Of a DNA stretch of 64,000 nt, positions 1 to 10,273 are shown piece by piece. The notes beneath the pieces were generated by a model. It was not told the origin of the DNA and ran no database searches. It saw only the letters and a program-made list of their open reading frames with translations. Made by a program: the position numbers and the translations under genes. Positions within the stretch are counted from its first letter, which is position 1. Each line of letters begins with the position of its first letter. The stretch is from Thermothielavioides terrestris NRRL 8126 (lineage: Eukaryota; Ascomycota; Sordariomycetes; Sordariales; Chaetomiaceae), in assembly GCF_000226115.1 (NCBI RefSeq), contig NC_016459.1:2527501-2591500 (forward strand), written 5' to 3'.

Positions 1-1318
1 ATATGATACTGGGAACAATTCAAGCCCGGACGCTAACGAAGGGGACCATGGTGTCCAATCGGGTGCCGGGAGCCACTCGGGGTTCCATCGCGGGCCCCGG
101 AAGCGAGACGGGCGCCCTACGACCGCCCCGACGCCCTTCACCGCAAAGGGTCTGCCTGCGGACTGGGATTGCGTTGCACAGAACCTGACGGCCGGAGGCT
201 GGGGCCCGGGCCAGTACAGTATGGGCGGCAACCAGGACTCGGCCTATGAGTATTTCCCGAAGCAATACGTCCTCCTGGGCGGCCTCGTACCCAAGTATCG
301 CGCCATGCACGAAAAGGTCGCCGAGGCGGTGAAGAAGTATCTCCTTTTCCGGCCCATGGCCGAAGGCGATCCCGACATTCTCTTCTCTGCCAAGGTGTTG
401 AGCAGCGACGGCACCGCCGAGAAACTGACTTACGATTATGAGGTCACGCACCTGACCTGCTTCTTGGGCGGCATGTTTGCGCTCGGTGGCAAGCTCTTTG
501 ACCGTCCGGAGGACGTCGAGGTTGGCAAGAAACTGACAGACGGCTGCGTGTGGGCCTACGAAGTCATGCCCACGGGCATCATGCCCGAGTATGCAAAAGC
601 GATGCCCTGCAAGTCGCAGCACGACTGCCACTTCGACCAGGCGGCATGGTACGAAGCCCTCGATCCGAACAAAGAGCAGCGGGAAAAGGAGATGGAAGAA
701 TACCATGCAAAAACGGCCGAGTGGCAGCACCAGGTGGACGACCTAAAGACGAGGCAGGCCGAGGAGCGAAACCCCCGATTAACGGGAGGGGATGAGAGCG
801 CCTCCCCGCCTGACGCAACAGGCTCGCCGACGAAAGAACTAGTTCTGCCGCCCAAACCCCAGAAGCCGTTGACCCACGAAGAATTCGTATCGCAGCAAAT
901 CCAAGAGCAGCACTTGCCTTCAGGCTTCGTCTCGCTGAACGACAAGCGGTATATTCTCAGGTAAGCCGCATCTCCAGCACCCCATCGTCGCATCGCTAAC
1001 CTCTCCCCGATTTCCAGGCCCGAAGCCATCGAATCGGTCTGGTACATGTACCGCATCACGGGCGACACGGAGTGGCAGGAGAAAGGGTGGCGCATGTTCA
1101 ACGCGGTGGTGCGCGCGACGCGCACCGCGGCCGGCCACAGCGCGATCCGCAACGTCGCGGCCGTCGACGGGCCGCCCACGCTCGAGGACAGCATGGAGAG
1201 CTTCTGGCTCGCCGAGACGCTCAAGTATTTCTATCTGCTCTTCGCCCCGCCCGACGTCATCTCGCTCGACGAGTGGGTGCTCAACACCGAGGCGCATCCC
1301 TTCAGGCGGCCGACGTGA
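1..1318 (+). CDS. Class I alpha-1,2-mannosidase, GH47 (5' truncated by window edge)
   Basis: C-terminal 419 residues of a glycoside hydrolase family 47 enzyme, which trims alpha-1,2-linked mannose from N-glycans in the ER/Golgi or as a secreted enzyme. The frame is open from base 2. Recognisable family blocks are [30 protein letters not shown], the [17 protein letters not shown] helix, [19 protein letters not shown] and a terminal NTEAHPF, whose Thr is the calcium ligand in known GH47 structures. One 57-nt intron (961-1017, gtaagc...tttccag) splits an Arg codon. A charged, low-complexity insert lies between the HLTCF block and the RPEAIES block (roughly the segment coded by 660-870), as in several fungal paralogues. 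The signal or anchor and the first catalytic acids lie outside the window, so ER, Golgi or secreted type cannot be decided. Confidence 0.93.
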
Positions 1319-2735
1319 GTGCACCTATCGGCCCTTGCCTACCTATCACCTCCTACCTAGATGGGGCTGCGGATCCGACGGCGGTCTGTTGTGTTTTCTA
1401 TGGGGTCTGAGTCGGAGCCCGATGGTTGAAGAGGGCGGAAGCAGAGATGCTCCTCGTGGAGCGGGGAGGCTGGGAAAGAGCGCCGGGCTTCACACTACGC
1501 ATCTGGCATCTTTACAGCACAGATTCATGCATACAACCGTACATGGCATGGCATTGTCGCGGGTGGATTCATGGATCAAGCTTGGCGGCGGCGAAACGAA
1601 GGCGTTTGGATCGGTTATTTTGTATACAGGTGCCGGATCATGAGGGTCTGGTTCTACATAAACGGTAGTGATCTTTTGTCGCGAGCTCGCACCCTGGACT
1701 CCGCCGTCTGCTCTGTGGCTCTGTGGCTCTGTGGGGCTGCGCTCCCACGTGTGTTGAAAGTTAGATCTCTGCCCTCCTCCCACACACTGGGGAGGAGCTC
1801 CCTCGATCTAGATCCTTTTCCCGGCGCTCTCTCAGCCACTGATATGCCTCGGCTCTCCTCCTCATCTCTCTCTAATGTTTTCATATCCCGACCACTGCTC
1901 TATTCCCCTGAACCGAGTTTCGAATTCGTTAAACTGTGCTTCCCTCAAGAGATATCCCTACGTACTTCTGTGCGGTGGGATCCATCAACAGACATGGGCG
2001 AGGACCTAGGCCTTGACTACCAATGTAAACAAGTCAATTACATGATGAGTCCGAGTGTCACGCTGGAGGTACATACATTGAAGGACGATATTATCTGCTC
2101 TGGCCCAACCCCAAACTCCAAATCCATTTATGCTGGCTTCGCCGCTATATACCCACACAACGACGACAACGACGACGAGATCGACCGTCCATACAATAAA
2201 CACGCAATACGCTGTCTCCTCAAGTATGCATCGCGAGAAATAAATACCTTACCCATCCACCATCGCCGCCGCCAGATCTCCCCAATCCCAGAGGCTGCGT
2301 GTCTTCGTCTTCTTCCCGTCATATGCACACATGGAGCGAAAAGCACACAAACATAACAGAGCCGCCTCGTAATCAACAGATTCCCTCGCCAAAATATATC
2401 GTGCAAGTCGCCGGGATCGCGAAACCAGCGGAGACGCGGTGGCCGAGGCACACCCCCAACAGTTCCGACGCCTCTTCGGTTCGGTTTTGCGTCCCTGTCA
2501 TGGTGGTCGGGACCCGTTGCCGACCCTCGAAGTCGTATGTCCCATGCATCATAGACCCCGCCCCATCGTGAATCGACTTCATCCCAATTCATGTCCCGTC
2601 CCATACGTGCGTAGCAGCGTCGCGTCGCGTCAGCGTTGGCCGTAATCCGAGCCAGTCTCTCGTTCTCGTTCTCGCCCTCTCTCTCCACCCCCGCCCCTGA
2701 AACCTCGGTCGCCCCACCCCAATTGTTGCGGATCA
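1319..2735. other. Intergenic region between convergent GH47 and FIG1
   Basis: Only 3' flanking sequence is expected here. It holds three tandem copies of CTCTGTGG (1711-1734) and a GAC/ACG-rich run near 2160-2180. Open frames exist, for example 1571-2356 (+) and 2128-2739 (-), but they show no recognisable domain and look random. Confidence 0.6.
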
Positions 2736-3817
2736 TCAATCCATGATATGCTCCAGCACCTCCATGCTGAGGATCATGACGAGCAGGCCGATGGTGACGA
2801 TGATGAGCAGGGTGAAGCTGAACCAGCCCATGACCATGGCGCTGGTGCCGACGCCCGAGAGCACGCTGCCGTTGGCGAGGTCCTGCGCGATGATGCTGGC
2901 CGCGACCGACGCCGTGTGCTGCCAGAGCACCGACACCAGCACGAAGATGGACGCGATGAAGATGATGGCCAGCGCCACCTGGCTGACCGGCCGCGAGGGG
3001 AACGGCTTCACCTCCCGCTCGGACCCCTCGCTGTCCTCCTCCTCGTGCCAGCCCGGAAACGTGGCCAGCAGGAGCAGGCAGATGAAGGCGAAGATGATGG
3101 CGATGATGCTGCGCGTGGTGGTTCGTGTTGGTTAGTCAAGTAAACCAGCAAGCAAGCAAGCAAAGGATCGGATTGGGATCTGTTGGAGGCAATTTGAGGG
3201 GGGGGAAGAATGGGGGGCAGAGGGAAGGGGCCAGAAGTGTGGCTTACAGTAGGTAGGGGAAGACGATCATGTCTTTGAACTGGCTGGCCAGCCAGATGAG
3301 GTTGAGAGGGTCCTGGTCCACCGTCACCTCGTTCGCGAGGGTCGTGGCGTTGTTGCTGCACAGCCAAGAGCCTCCGTCGGGGCTCACGCAGATGCCGAAG
3401 TAGCCGACGCGGGCCTGGAGGCGGGCGCCGCCGACGATGTTGGCGATGGCATTGTTGACGTTGTAGTCGGTCTGTGCCGTGTCGGGCACGGCCGTGTAGC
3501 GCTGGTAGTAGAGGGACAGGAGGAAGATGTCGGGGATCAAAGGTGACGAGGATGAGCACCCGGCGAGAAGCAGCGCTGTTACCCGAGGGTTTCTGTCAGT
3601 GGCGGGTGGTGCGCTTGAGTCGGGGGGAGAGGGTGGGAAGAAGCAAACTCACATAACAATATTATCGCCACCGCTATCAAGATCATCAACACGTGGTGAT
3701 ACCCGAGGAATGGTAACCACCCTGTGGGACTGTGTCAGCCGGGAATGCGGAGTCCTCCACCGGAACGGGGGGGCAACACATACGGTACCATCCTAACTGA
3801 AACCTGGTCGTCGGCAT
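2736..3817 (-). CDS. FIG1: FIG1-family calcium regulator / membrane fusion protein
   Basis: Four-TM plasma-membrane protein. Yeast Fig1 supports low-affinity calcium influx and cell fusion in mating, and filamentous fungi use homologues in mating and hyphal growth. Model: exons 3817-3784, 3721-3653, 3575-3248 and 3108-2736, giving 267 aa. The start ATG at 3817 opens a short 34-nt first exon with donor GTATGT. Splicing joins a first TM (LMILIAVAIILLSLLLAGC) to SSSSPLIPDIFLLSLYYQRY. The diagnostic FIG1 motif GYFGICVSPDGGSWLC sits in the large extracellular loop. Three more TM segments follow (FPYLLIIAIIFAFICLLLL, VALAIIFIASIFVLVSVLW, SFTLLIIVTIGLLVMIL). An acidic cytosolic loop HEEEDSEGSERE lies between TM2 and TM3. 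All introns keep frame and show CTGAC-type branch points. Function is assigned by family. Confidence 0.9.
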
Positions 3818-5229
3818 CTTGGGCCCAGTTGTGGTCGTCCTCTTCTCCTACTTCGCAATCGCGCGATGGCGCTCGCGGAGCCCACGCCGGTCCCCCGCGA
3901 GCTTCGGAGCGGCAGGGTCAGGCAGCGCCGGCGGCGACGAAGCCCTCGGTTGACGCTGCTACGGTGACGTGAACGTGACCGGAGATGCGCCGACAGTACC
4001 CTCCACCGCTCTGCGACACCGCCCGTCTTTCTTCGCGCCGCACTGGAATGTGGCGAGCGGCCTCTCCCGTGTCTCGCTTCGCGCCGTCGCTGGTGGGGGT
4101 GTCTCGAGTCGGCTCGTAAGCTAAGCGTCGTGCGTGACAAGGCGGAATCGAAGCGAGCGGTCGCGATCGATGCTGCGCAAGCGGAGCAAGAAAATCTATA
4201 CAACCAAGATCAAGTAAGAAGAGAGCCGTCGCCTCCGGCGGCCAGCCCGAGACGCTTGACAGACAGATGGGCGGGGCAGAAGGAAGGTAGGGAGAGGGCA
4301 GGCGATGTCAGGTGGCCTTGGGGTGAAGATGCACACCGGTTCTGCTTTGGCTTCCTCAGCTGCGGCAACACAAGCGTCAGAGCAACGGAATGCAGGAGCG
4401 GCAGGATGCACAACGAAGCCGAAGTGGGAACGTTCACGAGGGGGAAGGTCGAGACTGGCTCACCTTGCGATCTGCGCAAAGAATGTCGGTGGCTGGAATG
4501 ATGGTCGATGACTAGTGAGTTGACCGTTGTTACGGATGCAGCAGGAACTGGAGAACAATCTGGCCTGCCATCCGATTTTCCGCGACAGACCAAGGCGCAG
4601 GCCGTTCCAGGTTGCCCTGATGGTGGCCTTCCCAACCACCGACTTTTATTTACTTTCAGGCTGTTGGCCGGGCACTGGTGGCAGGGGTGCATCGGCGGGG
4701 TTGATTGGTTGGCTTACGCATTCCCAGGCGTGGGGCTGATGCCAAGACTTTTCCTCAATACAGCTGACGTGCCTGGACTCCTGCTTTCCCAAGGTAAGTT
4801 ACCGTACTAAGCTTACACCGTAGTTACCGTTTTGGGTTTGTGTGCATGGTGGCTGGGAGCCAATCTGGCGGCGGGCTGAGATTTGAATCCCTCAAGTTCG
4901 CTGCTCAGAGTCAGTTCGTCGGATACAAGTCCAATCCATTCAAGTCTTCCAATCCTTGTCCTTTGTTGTTTTGGCCCGCAACGCCGTATCCCCCCGAACC
5001 CCTCCCTTTTTCTTTCTTTCTTTCTTTCTTTCTTTTTTTTTCTTTCTTGGACGGGTCGCAAATGCGTATGATGCGGAGGGCAGAAGGGCAATGCAGTTCC
5101 ACTGGCGCGATTCGATCGAGGCAGGTTCATACTGTTCAACGAGTTCCTGTATTGCTGGATTGCTTGTCTCTGAATCTCTGTCCTGCCTAATTTGTGACTC
5201 CCGGTCCGGATCCCTCCAGGTCCAGAGTT
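3818..5229. other. Intergenic: FIG1 upstream region and 3' flank of the APH-like gene
   Basis: No supported gene. The main feature is a pyrimidine microsatellite of CTTT/TTTC units at about 5005-5048. Open frames on both strands (for example 4210-4692, minus) have no recognisable domain. Confidence 0.6.
5005..5048. repeat. (TTTC)n microsatellite
   Basis: Run of TTTC units passing into a poly-T stretch, inside the intergenic region. Simple sequence repeat, likely length-variable between strains. Confidence 0.9.
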
Positions 5230-6228
5230 CTACATCTTATAGGGGGGCTCATCTCCCCTCACCTGCGGAATCCGATAGGTAAGGAATTTCGGAAGTGCCT
5301 TCATCGACACTTCGCCACAGCCTACTTTGCCATTTTCCCAGAAAAAGGTGTCCAAGAGCGTGCCAAGGATAACGGCGTCCTGGACAAGATCGAGATTATC
5401 CTCCAACATCTCACGCGTCTTCGGTGACATTCCAGCAAACAGCTCCTTCCAAAAGGCTCGCTCAGCAACCTCGAACTCGTCCGGCATCCAGAACTCGCCG
5501 CCCGTGAACTCGCCCGCCAGGGTGTGGATGCGGCCGAGACCCACAGCAAACGGTTTTGGTACTGACAGCTCCCAGTCGATCAAGCCGGTAACTTCACAGG
5601 ATTCGTCGATAAGGACGTTGACGTCGTTGAGGTCGTAGTGCGAGACCCAGAGCGGCAGCTTGCTGATCCCGTCGAGCTTGCCGAGGAACCCTTGCAGCAA
5701 GGGTCGGTATGTTGCAACTTCGTCCAGCGGACTGGCCAGTATGGCCTCGAGATGCGGCCGGATGTTGGTTGACACAGCCTCGCCGCTGCTGTCGGCGCGC
5801 CAGCCCTTGGAAAGTACCCGTCCGAGCGACTTGTTGATGGCAATGCGGCCGTCAGCGCCCTTGCCGGCGACGCCGTGGACCCAGAGCTTTCCCGGCAGAC
5901 GCTCAAGGGAATAAGCCCAGACGCCCTCGTTCTCCAGCTCTTCGTCCTCGAGAGCCACAGCGTCGGGGACGAATTGGCCCAGAGCGCCCTTGGCGACCTT
6001 GAAGGCGTTCAGATCCAGCTTCTCGGTTCTGAACTGGACGACCACCTCGCGTCCGTCCGCCAGCGAGACGAAGAAGGTCCGGCTGAACATCCCCTGCATG
6101 GGCGGCCTGTCGACGCGGTTGGACGCGCTTCCCAGGTGCTCCAGCGTCAGCTTCTTGACACGCTTGACCTGTTTCGTTGGCGTGTTGAGCAGCTTGGGGA
6201 GGTCATTGTCCGAGGTAATAGGAGGCAT
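5230..6228 (-). CDS. Aminoglycoside phosphotransferase (APH)-fold kinase-like protein
   Basis: Single-exon protein of 332 aa if translation starts at the ATG at 6228 (MPPITSDND). It has the APH/choline-kinase fold signature: Brenner-type catalytic loop HYDLNDVNVLID (His, Asp and Asn of HxDxxxxN) followed by the metal-binding LIDWELS, the equivalent of DFG. A region resembling the N-lobe lies around VSLADGREVVVQFRTEKLDL. Fungal genomes carry many such proteins and their substrates are mostly unknown, so this is not evidence of drug resistance. The same frame stays open for another 108 codons to an ATG at 6552, adding a hydrophobic stretch (LLLGLIRLAGLVATVFWLF). I prefer 6228 because the upstream part lacks family similarity, but a membrane-anchored longer form is possible. 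Confidence 0.8.
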   Translation of the reverse strand: MPPITSDNDLPKLLNTPTKQVKRVKKLTLEHLGSASNRVDRPPMQGMFSRTFFVSLADGREVVVQFRTEKLDLNAFKVAKGALGQFVPDAVALEDEELENEGVWAYSLERLPGKLWVHGVAGKGADGRIAINKSLGRVLSKGWRADSSGEAVSTNIRPHLEAILASPLDEVATYRPLLQGFLGKLDGISKLPLWVSHYDLNDVNVLIDESCEVTGLIDWELSVPKPFAVGLGRIHTLAGEFTGGEFWMPDEFEVAERAFWKELFAGMSPKTREMLEDNLDLVQDAVILGTLLDTFFWENGKVGCGEVSMKALPKFLTYRIPQVRGDEPPYKM

Positions 6229-8543
6229 GATGCAGGATGAAGTTGTGGGTGTGCGAAGTGCAGATGGTGTTGGGTAGGTTGCAGCTGCAGCAGACAGAAG
6301 AGTGAGAGCTTTGAGAGCAGCCTTTTCTTCTCCCAGATGTTTACACCAGTGTTGACCCCTCGAGTCCCCGACGCGGTTGAAGAGCCAAAACACGGTCGCT
6401 ACAAGTCCTGCCAATCGGATCAATCCCAGCAGTAACTCTTGCACCAACAGACGGTTGTCCAGCAGGGCCCCTTTCAGCCATGCAGCACGTGGGGAGCCGG
6501 GCACAGACTCACCTGTCAAGGGATCAAGGCAATCTACGTTCAAGGGCGACATCTTTGTGTTTCCAGGGCGGTAATTTGGAGCGTGATTGTGTCAGGATTG
6601 TTTTCTTTACAAGACTGCGATTACACCCAAGGTCTCTTCAGTCTAAAACTGAGATACATATCAAAGACGACACTCAGTGATGTGTGTACACCTGATTCTT
6701 AAGAAGCGCGAAGATAAGGGTCCTCAAGAGAGTCTGTTTGATGTGGTGAATGAAAGCGCTTCAGAGGAGCAAGTCGTGACAGCTTGTGGTTTGTCATGCT
6801 GGAATCCCTGGTTGTGCTCCATTTCTATTATTCGACTCTGTGCGACAACTCGAATTGCATCCCAATTTCAAGTAATTGAATTTGCTAGTTGCCCTTTCGG
6901 TTCTGCTTCAACGTTACGTACGTGGCCCTTCTTCAGCAGTATAGTTTGACAGTTCATCGATTGCAATGAGATTCTGTTGCTTTCAGCGGTCGCCGACTAT
7001 ACTGCCCGTCTGCCGCACTTATTCAACATAGAACTGCAGTGCTCCCTCATTACCTTACAGCTCGCCGTTTTATCAGGTCTAAGTAAGTCAGTCATCTATT
7101 CCGGTGGATTCAGGTGCGAACAAAGCAAACACTTTGTTTTCGCTGAGTTGATGCAACTCAGCTCGAGTAAGATCTGATTGATTGTAGGCACCAATGAAGG
7201 GGAAAATGGCTCGATTCCTCGAAGCAGCATCCATCACAGGGTTCATCAGAGAAACCATGTCTTCAAACTGCAGTGTCTTTTTCCGCCGTTAGAATGATTG
7301 TATGGCAGCCATCTGCACATTCGTCAGTTGATGAGGAGCCAGGCGCTCTGCTGCCGTCGTTAGAGGTACCGAACATATGCGGCTTGATGGCAGATGGGGA
7401 CTGGGAGGCTTTCTGAGCTACGCAATGCTTACGGACTGATGATGCCCGTAGATGTGTACTGAACGGATTTTCGGTCGACGCTAATGACTATTTGCACTCT
7501 ATACATGTCAAGCGCCTTGGTGTTGGCCGCGTGTTCGTGGACACGAGGCTCCCGTCTCTCGTTCACTTTTTGTCACTTAATCCTGACTCCTAGGTCGCCA
7601 CGCCTGACTGCCTGCTCCATGTCCTCCTCTCCGGCATCGTCAACCACTGATGGCGATGAGACCAGTCCTTCCTCCGAGTAAGGATGGCGGACTGGGATTT
7701 CGGCGCGAATTCACGACGACTACAGTTACTGGGGCTGATCTTCAGATATCAGTCGGTTCCTATGATCCAGAGCTGATAATTCGTTTTCCTCTGCGTTGCG
7801 GTTAGGGTTCAGCATTCTCATCCCCTGTCCCCATCGCGACAACTGTGGCAACACCCTTGGTTTGATCTTTTTCATATTTAATCAAGATTAACGTGCATCC
7901 AATGTATACATTGCAATCGCACTGGCACTTGCGGGAGATTGTAACAGGGCTTAGCTCTCCGGGTTACGCAAGAAGCACCACGCGCTCCCGTTCTTTAAAT
8001 ATGTCCACCTATTGATTATGTGTGGCGTAGATTAATTACGTTCTCTGTTTGCTTTCCGAGGCGACTAAACGCCAAAGCGGCATAGAACCTGGGATTGCTC
8101 TTAGGCAGTTCGACTTCGCCTCAAACCTCAAGAGACCTGATGTAATTCACCCAGTAGGTCCCGGGACAGATCTTCGGAAGGATCGTGACTGGTCCTTGGA
8201 AGGCTCCAGGCCGGGAGTCGTAGTGTCGCTTGCGTAAGTTCCAGGTTGTTTCGTACCTTGACATTGTTTTGTACCTTGAAACCAACCTGGAAATTCCTTA
8301 CGCAAGCATATCATGCTCGGAGACAAAATCATGTTCGGAGACAATCGAAGATTCCGAACTGGGACCGACCCGATTTGATTTGTCATCAACTTAAACCTCA
8401 AATGTGATGCGAGGGGCATTTGAATGGCGACATCACGGAACTCTCCTAACTCGGGCATTTGAAGTCGTTCTCACCGTTTACTCCTTTACGTGACAACAGT
8501 ATCTTCACATAACCAGCATTTCACAGATACGCGAACGCCCAAC
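6229..8543. other. Long divergent intergenic region (APH-like gene / FrnE-like gene)
   Basis: About 2.3 kb with no supported gene. It includes the possible N-terminal extension of the kinase-like gene (6229-6552) and, near 8.2-8.35 kb, an inverted repeat plus a direct repeat that may be a decayed mobile element. Confidence 0.5.
8228..8307. repeat. Imperfect inverted repeat (possible MITE remnant)
   Basis: GCTTGCGTAAG (8228-8238) followed by TTCCAGGTTG (8239-8248) pairs with CAACCTGGAA (8283-8292) and CTTACGCAAGC (8297-8307); the right arm has 4 extra bases between the two blocks. The loop contains GTACCTTG twice (8253-8260, 8271-8278). Directly downstream a 17-bp direct repeat occurs (8310-8326 and 8328-8344, one mismatch). 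The total could fold into a long hairpin. Confidence 0.75.
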
Positions 8544-9308
8544 ATGACCAACTTCAATATCAAAATCGTCTCGGACGCCATCTGCCCCTGGGTGAGCATG
8601 CCTCGGTCCCCAGAGCCCCGCACACTGCCTCGTAGACGCCGCGCTAACTCATGCTCGCAGTGTTACGTGGGGAAGAAGCGCTTGGAGCGCGCCATCGAGA
8701 TGTACAAGAGGGACGTCCCCGGCGGCGCGAGCGACACCTTTACCATCTCCTGGCACCCCTTCTATCTCGACCCCACCCTGCCCAAAGTCGGCGTTGACCG
8801 GAACACTCACTTGGCCCGGAAGTTCGGTCCTGAGCGGGCGGCTCTGGCAACTGCCCACCTCAAGAGATTGGGCGAGGCCGAGGGCATCCGGTTCTCGTTT
8901 CAGGGCAAGGTCGGCAACACCCGCGACGCACACAGGCTCGTCCAGCTCGCCAAGACCAAATCGGGCGAAACCGAGAACCGTCTCGTCTCGACCATGTTCA
9001 AGAGCCACTTCGAGGAGGACGCCGATATCACGTCCCGAGACGCGCTAGTCGAAATCGGTGAGAAGGCCGGCATGGACAGGACCGAAGTGACGGATTGGCT
9101 CGACCAGGGTAAGGGCGGGCAGGAGGTCGACCGCGAGGTCGAGGAGGCGTACCGGAGGGGCATCCATGGGGTGCCCAACTTCACCATCAACGGCCAGTAC
9201 GAGGTGTCAGGTGCGCAGGACCCTGAGGTATTCCTGGAAGCGTTTGCTCGGGCGCGGAAGTCTTCGTCGGACGTCAGCACGCGTTCGAGTGAAGGAGTGA
9301 GCTGTTAG
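8544..9308 (+). CDS. DsbA/FrnE-like thioredoxin-fold oxidoreductase
   Basis: 231-aa protein of the DsbA superfamily FrnE branch (DSBA-like thioredoxin domain). It starts MTNFNIKIVSDAICPW; a 69-nt in-frame intron (8592-8660, gtgagc...cgcag) interrupts the active-site region, so that the mature sequence reads CPWCYVGKKRLE, the FrnE-type CPWC redox motif. The C-terminal cis-Pro loop GIHGVPNFTINGQYEVSGAQ is typical of the family. The middle is helical, with TRDAHRLVQLA and MFKSHFEEDADIT blocks. The first ATG in frame with these motifs is at 8544. Fungal homologues are often annotated 2-hydroxychromene-2-carboxylate isomerase-like or dithiol-disulfide isomerase; the exact substrate is unknown. No signal peptide is seen, so it is likely cytosolic. 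Confidence 0.9.
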   Translation: MTNFNIKIVSDAICPWVSMPRSPEPRTLPRRRRANSCSQCYVGKKRLERAIEMYKRDVPGGASDTFTISWHPFYLDPTLPKVGVDRNTHLARKFGPERAALATAHLKRLGEAEGIRFSFQGKVGNTRDAHRLVQLAKTKSGETENRLVSTMFKSHFEEDADITSRDALVEIGEKAGMDRTEVTDWLDQGKGGQEVDREVEEAYRRGIHGVPNFTINGQYEVSGAQDPEVFLEAFARARKSSSDVSTRSSEGVSC

Positions 9309-9413
9309 GCGCCGCAGTGGATAGCACACACCTTATTCATGATGTGTCAATCTTTCACAAAAGACACTCGAAGCTTGCTTCACCCCCCGCGCAGGGTTGA
9401 TAGACACGACCGC

Positions 9414-10273
9414 CTAGATGTTGAGTAAACCGCCCAGGTCGCTTTCAAGGGCCCGTAACCTGGCCTGCAATTCCCGCTTCTTCTTGTCCAGTTCCCGGAC
9501 CTCCTCCTCCTCCCTCCTCAGATCCTCTTCCGTCATGGCCGCTCCTCCCGCGGCCTCGTCGTCGCCCTCGCCGTCCTTGTCCTCCTCCTCTAGGACCCTC
9601 TCCAGATTCATCCTCTCCAACGCCTCCTGTTGCTCGGCCACCTTGGCCTCGTAGTACGCCAGCGTGTTGCTCTGCTGCGCGTACTTCTGCCTCTGCGCGG
9701 GGATCCGCTCGAGCGCGCCCGGCAGCGGGTACACGGCGCACAGCTTCTCGGCGCCGTGCAGCAGCACCTCGATGTCCACATCTCCGGCGGCCCTGCCGTC
9801 TGCACCACCACCACCACCCGCCGCGCCCCCGCGCCGCACGATCTGTGCGTGCAGGTCGCCGCCTAGGACGGCCGCCACGGCCGTGTTACGGCGGGCGGTC
9901 GGTCCGCTGCGGGTCGAGTTGGGCGGCGGGCCGGTGGTCACCTCGCCGCCGGCGACGTTGAAGACGGTCTGCCGGCGGGCTGACGGCTTTGGCGCGTCCG
10001 CGTTCCTCTGGTGCGTGGCAGTGGGGGGCGGCGGCGGGACGGAGAAGAGGGCGCGCTCGTGGGCTTCGGTGTCGCGGATCAGGGAGGTGATGTCCGGGTT
10101 GGAGAGCAGGGCGTTGGTAAAGATCTTCGGGGGCGGGAAGCTGCATGCTGATTTAGTACACTTTGTTTACTTTGAGATATGCGCGCTCCGGGAGGTTGTG
10201 GAACTTACGGAAGGCTGTCAATGCCCTGGCATGATATGGAGATCTGCTCCAGGTGGGCGGAAAGAAGCGACAT
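9414..10273 (-). CDS. SPC34: DASH complex subunit Spc34
   Basis: Outer-kinetochore DASH/Dam1 complex subunit that couples kinetochores to microtubules. Two exons: 10273-10209 and 10140-9414 (intron 10208-10141, gtaagt...gcatgcag), 263 aa. The start MSLLSAHLEQISIS continues across the intron into DSLPFPPPKIFTNALL, the conserved Spc34 N-terminus, then NPDITSLIRDTEAHERALFS. The second half has GDVDIEVLLHGAEKLCAVYP and LERIPAQRQKYAQQSNTLAYYE and ends in a long acidic/basic coiled coil (EEEVRELDKKKRELQARLR). A Gly-rich insert (RRGGAAGGGGGADG) precedes the coiled region. In-frame codons upstream of ATG 10273 belong to the 5' region. Confidence 0.93.

Noticed and set aside
1571..2739. Open frames of 261 codons (+) and 203 codons (-) between GH47 and FIG1
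   Set aside because: Overlap each other on opposite strands in a convergent 3' region; no recognisable motif.
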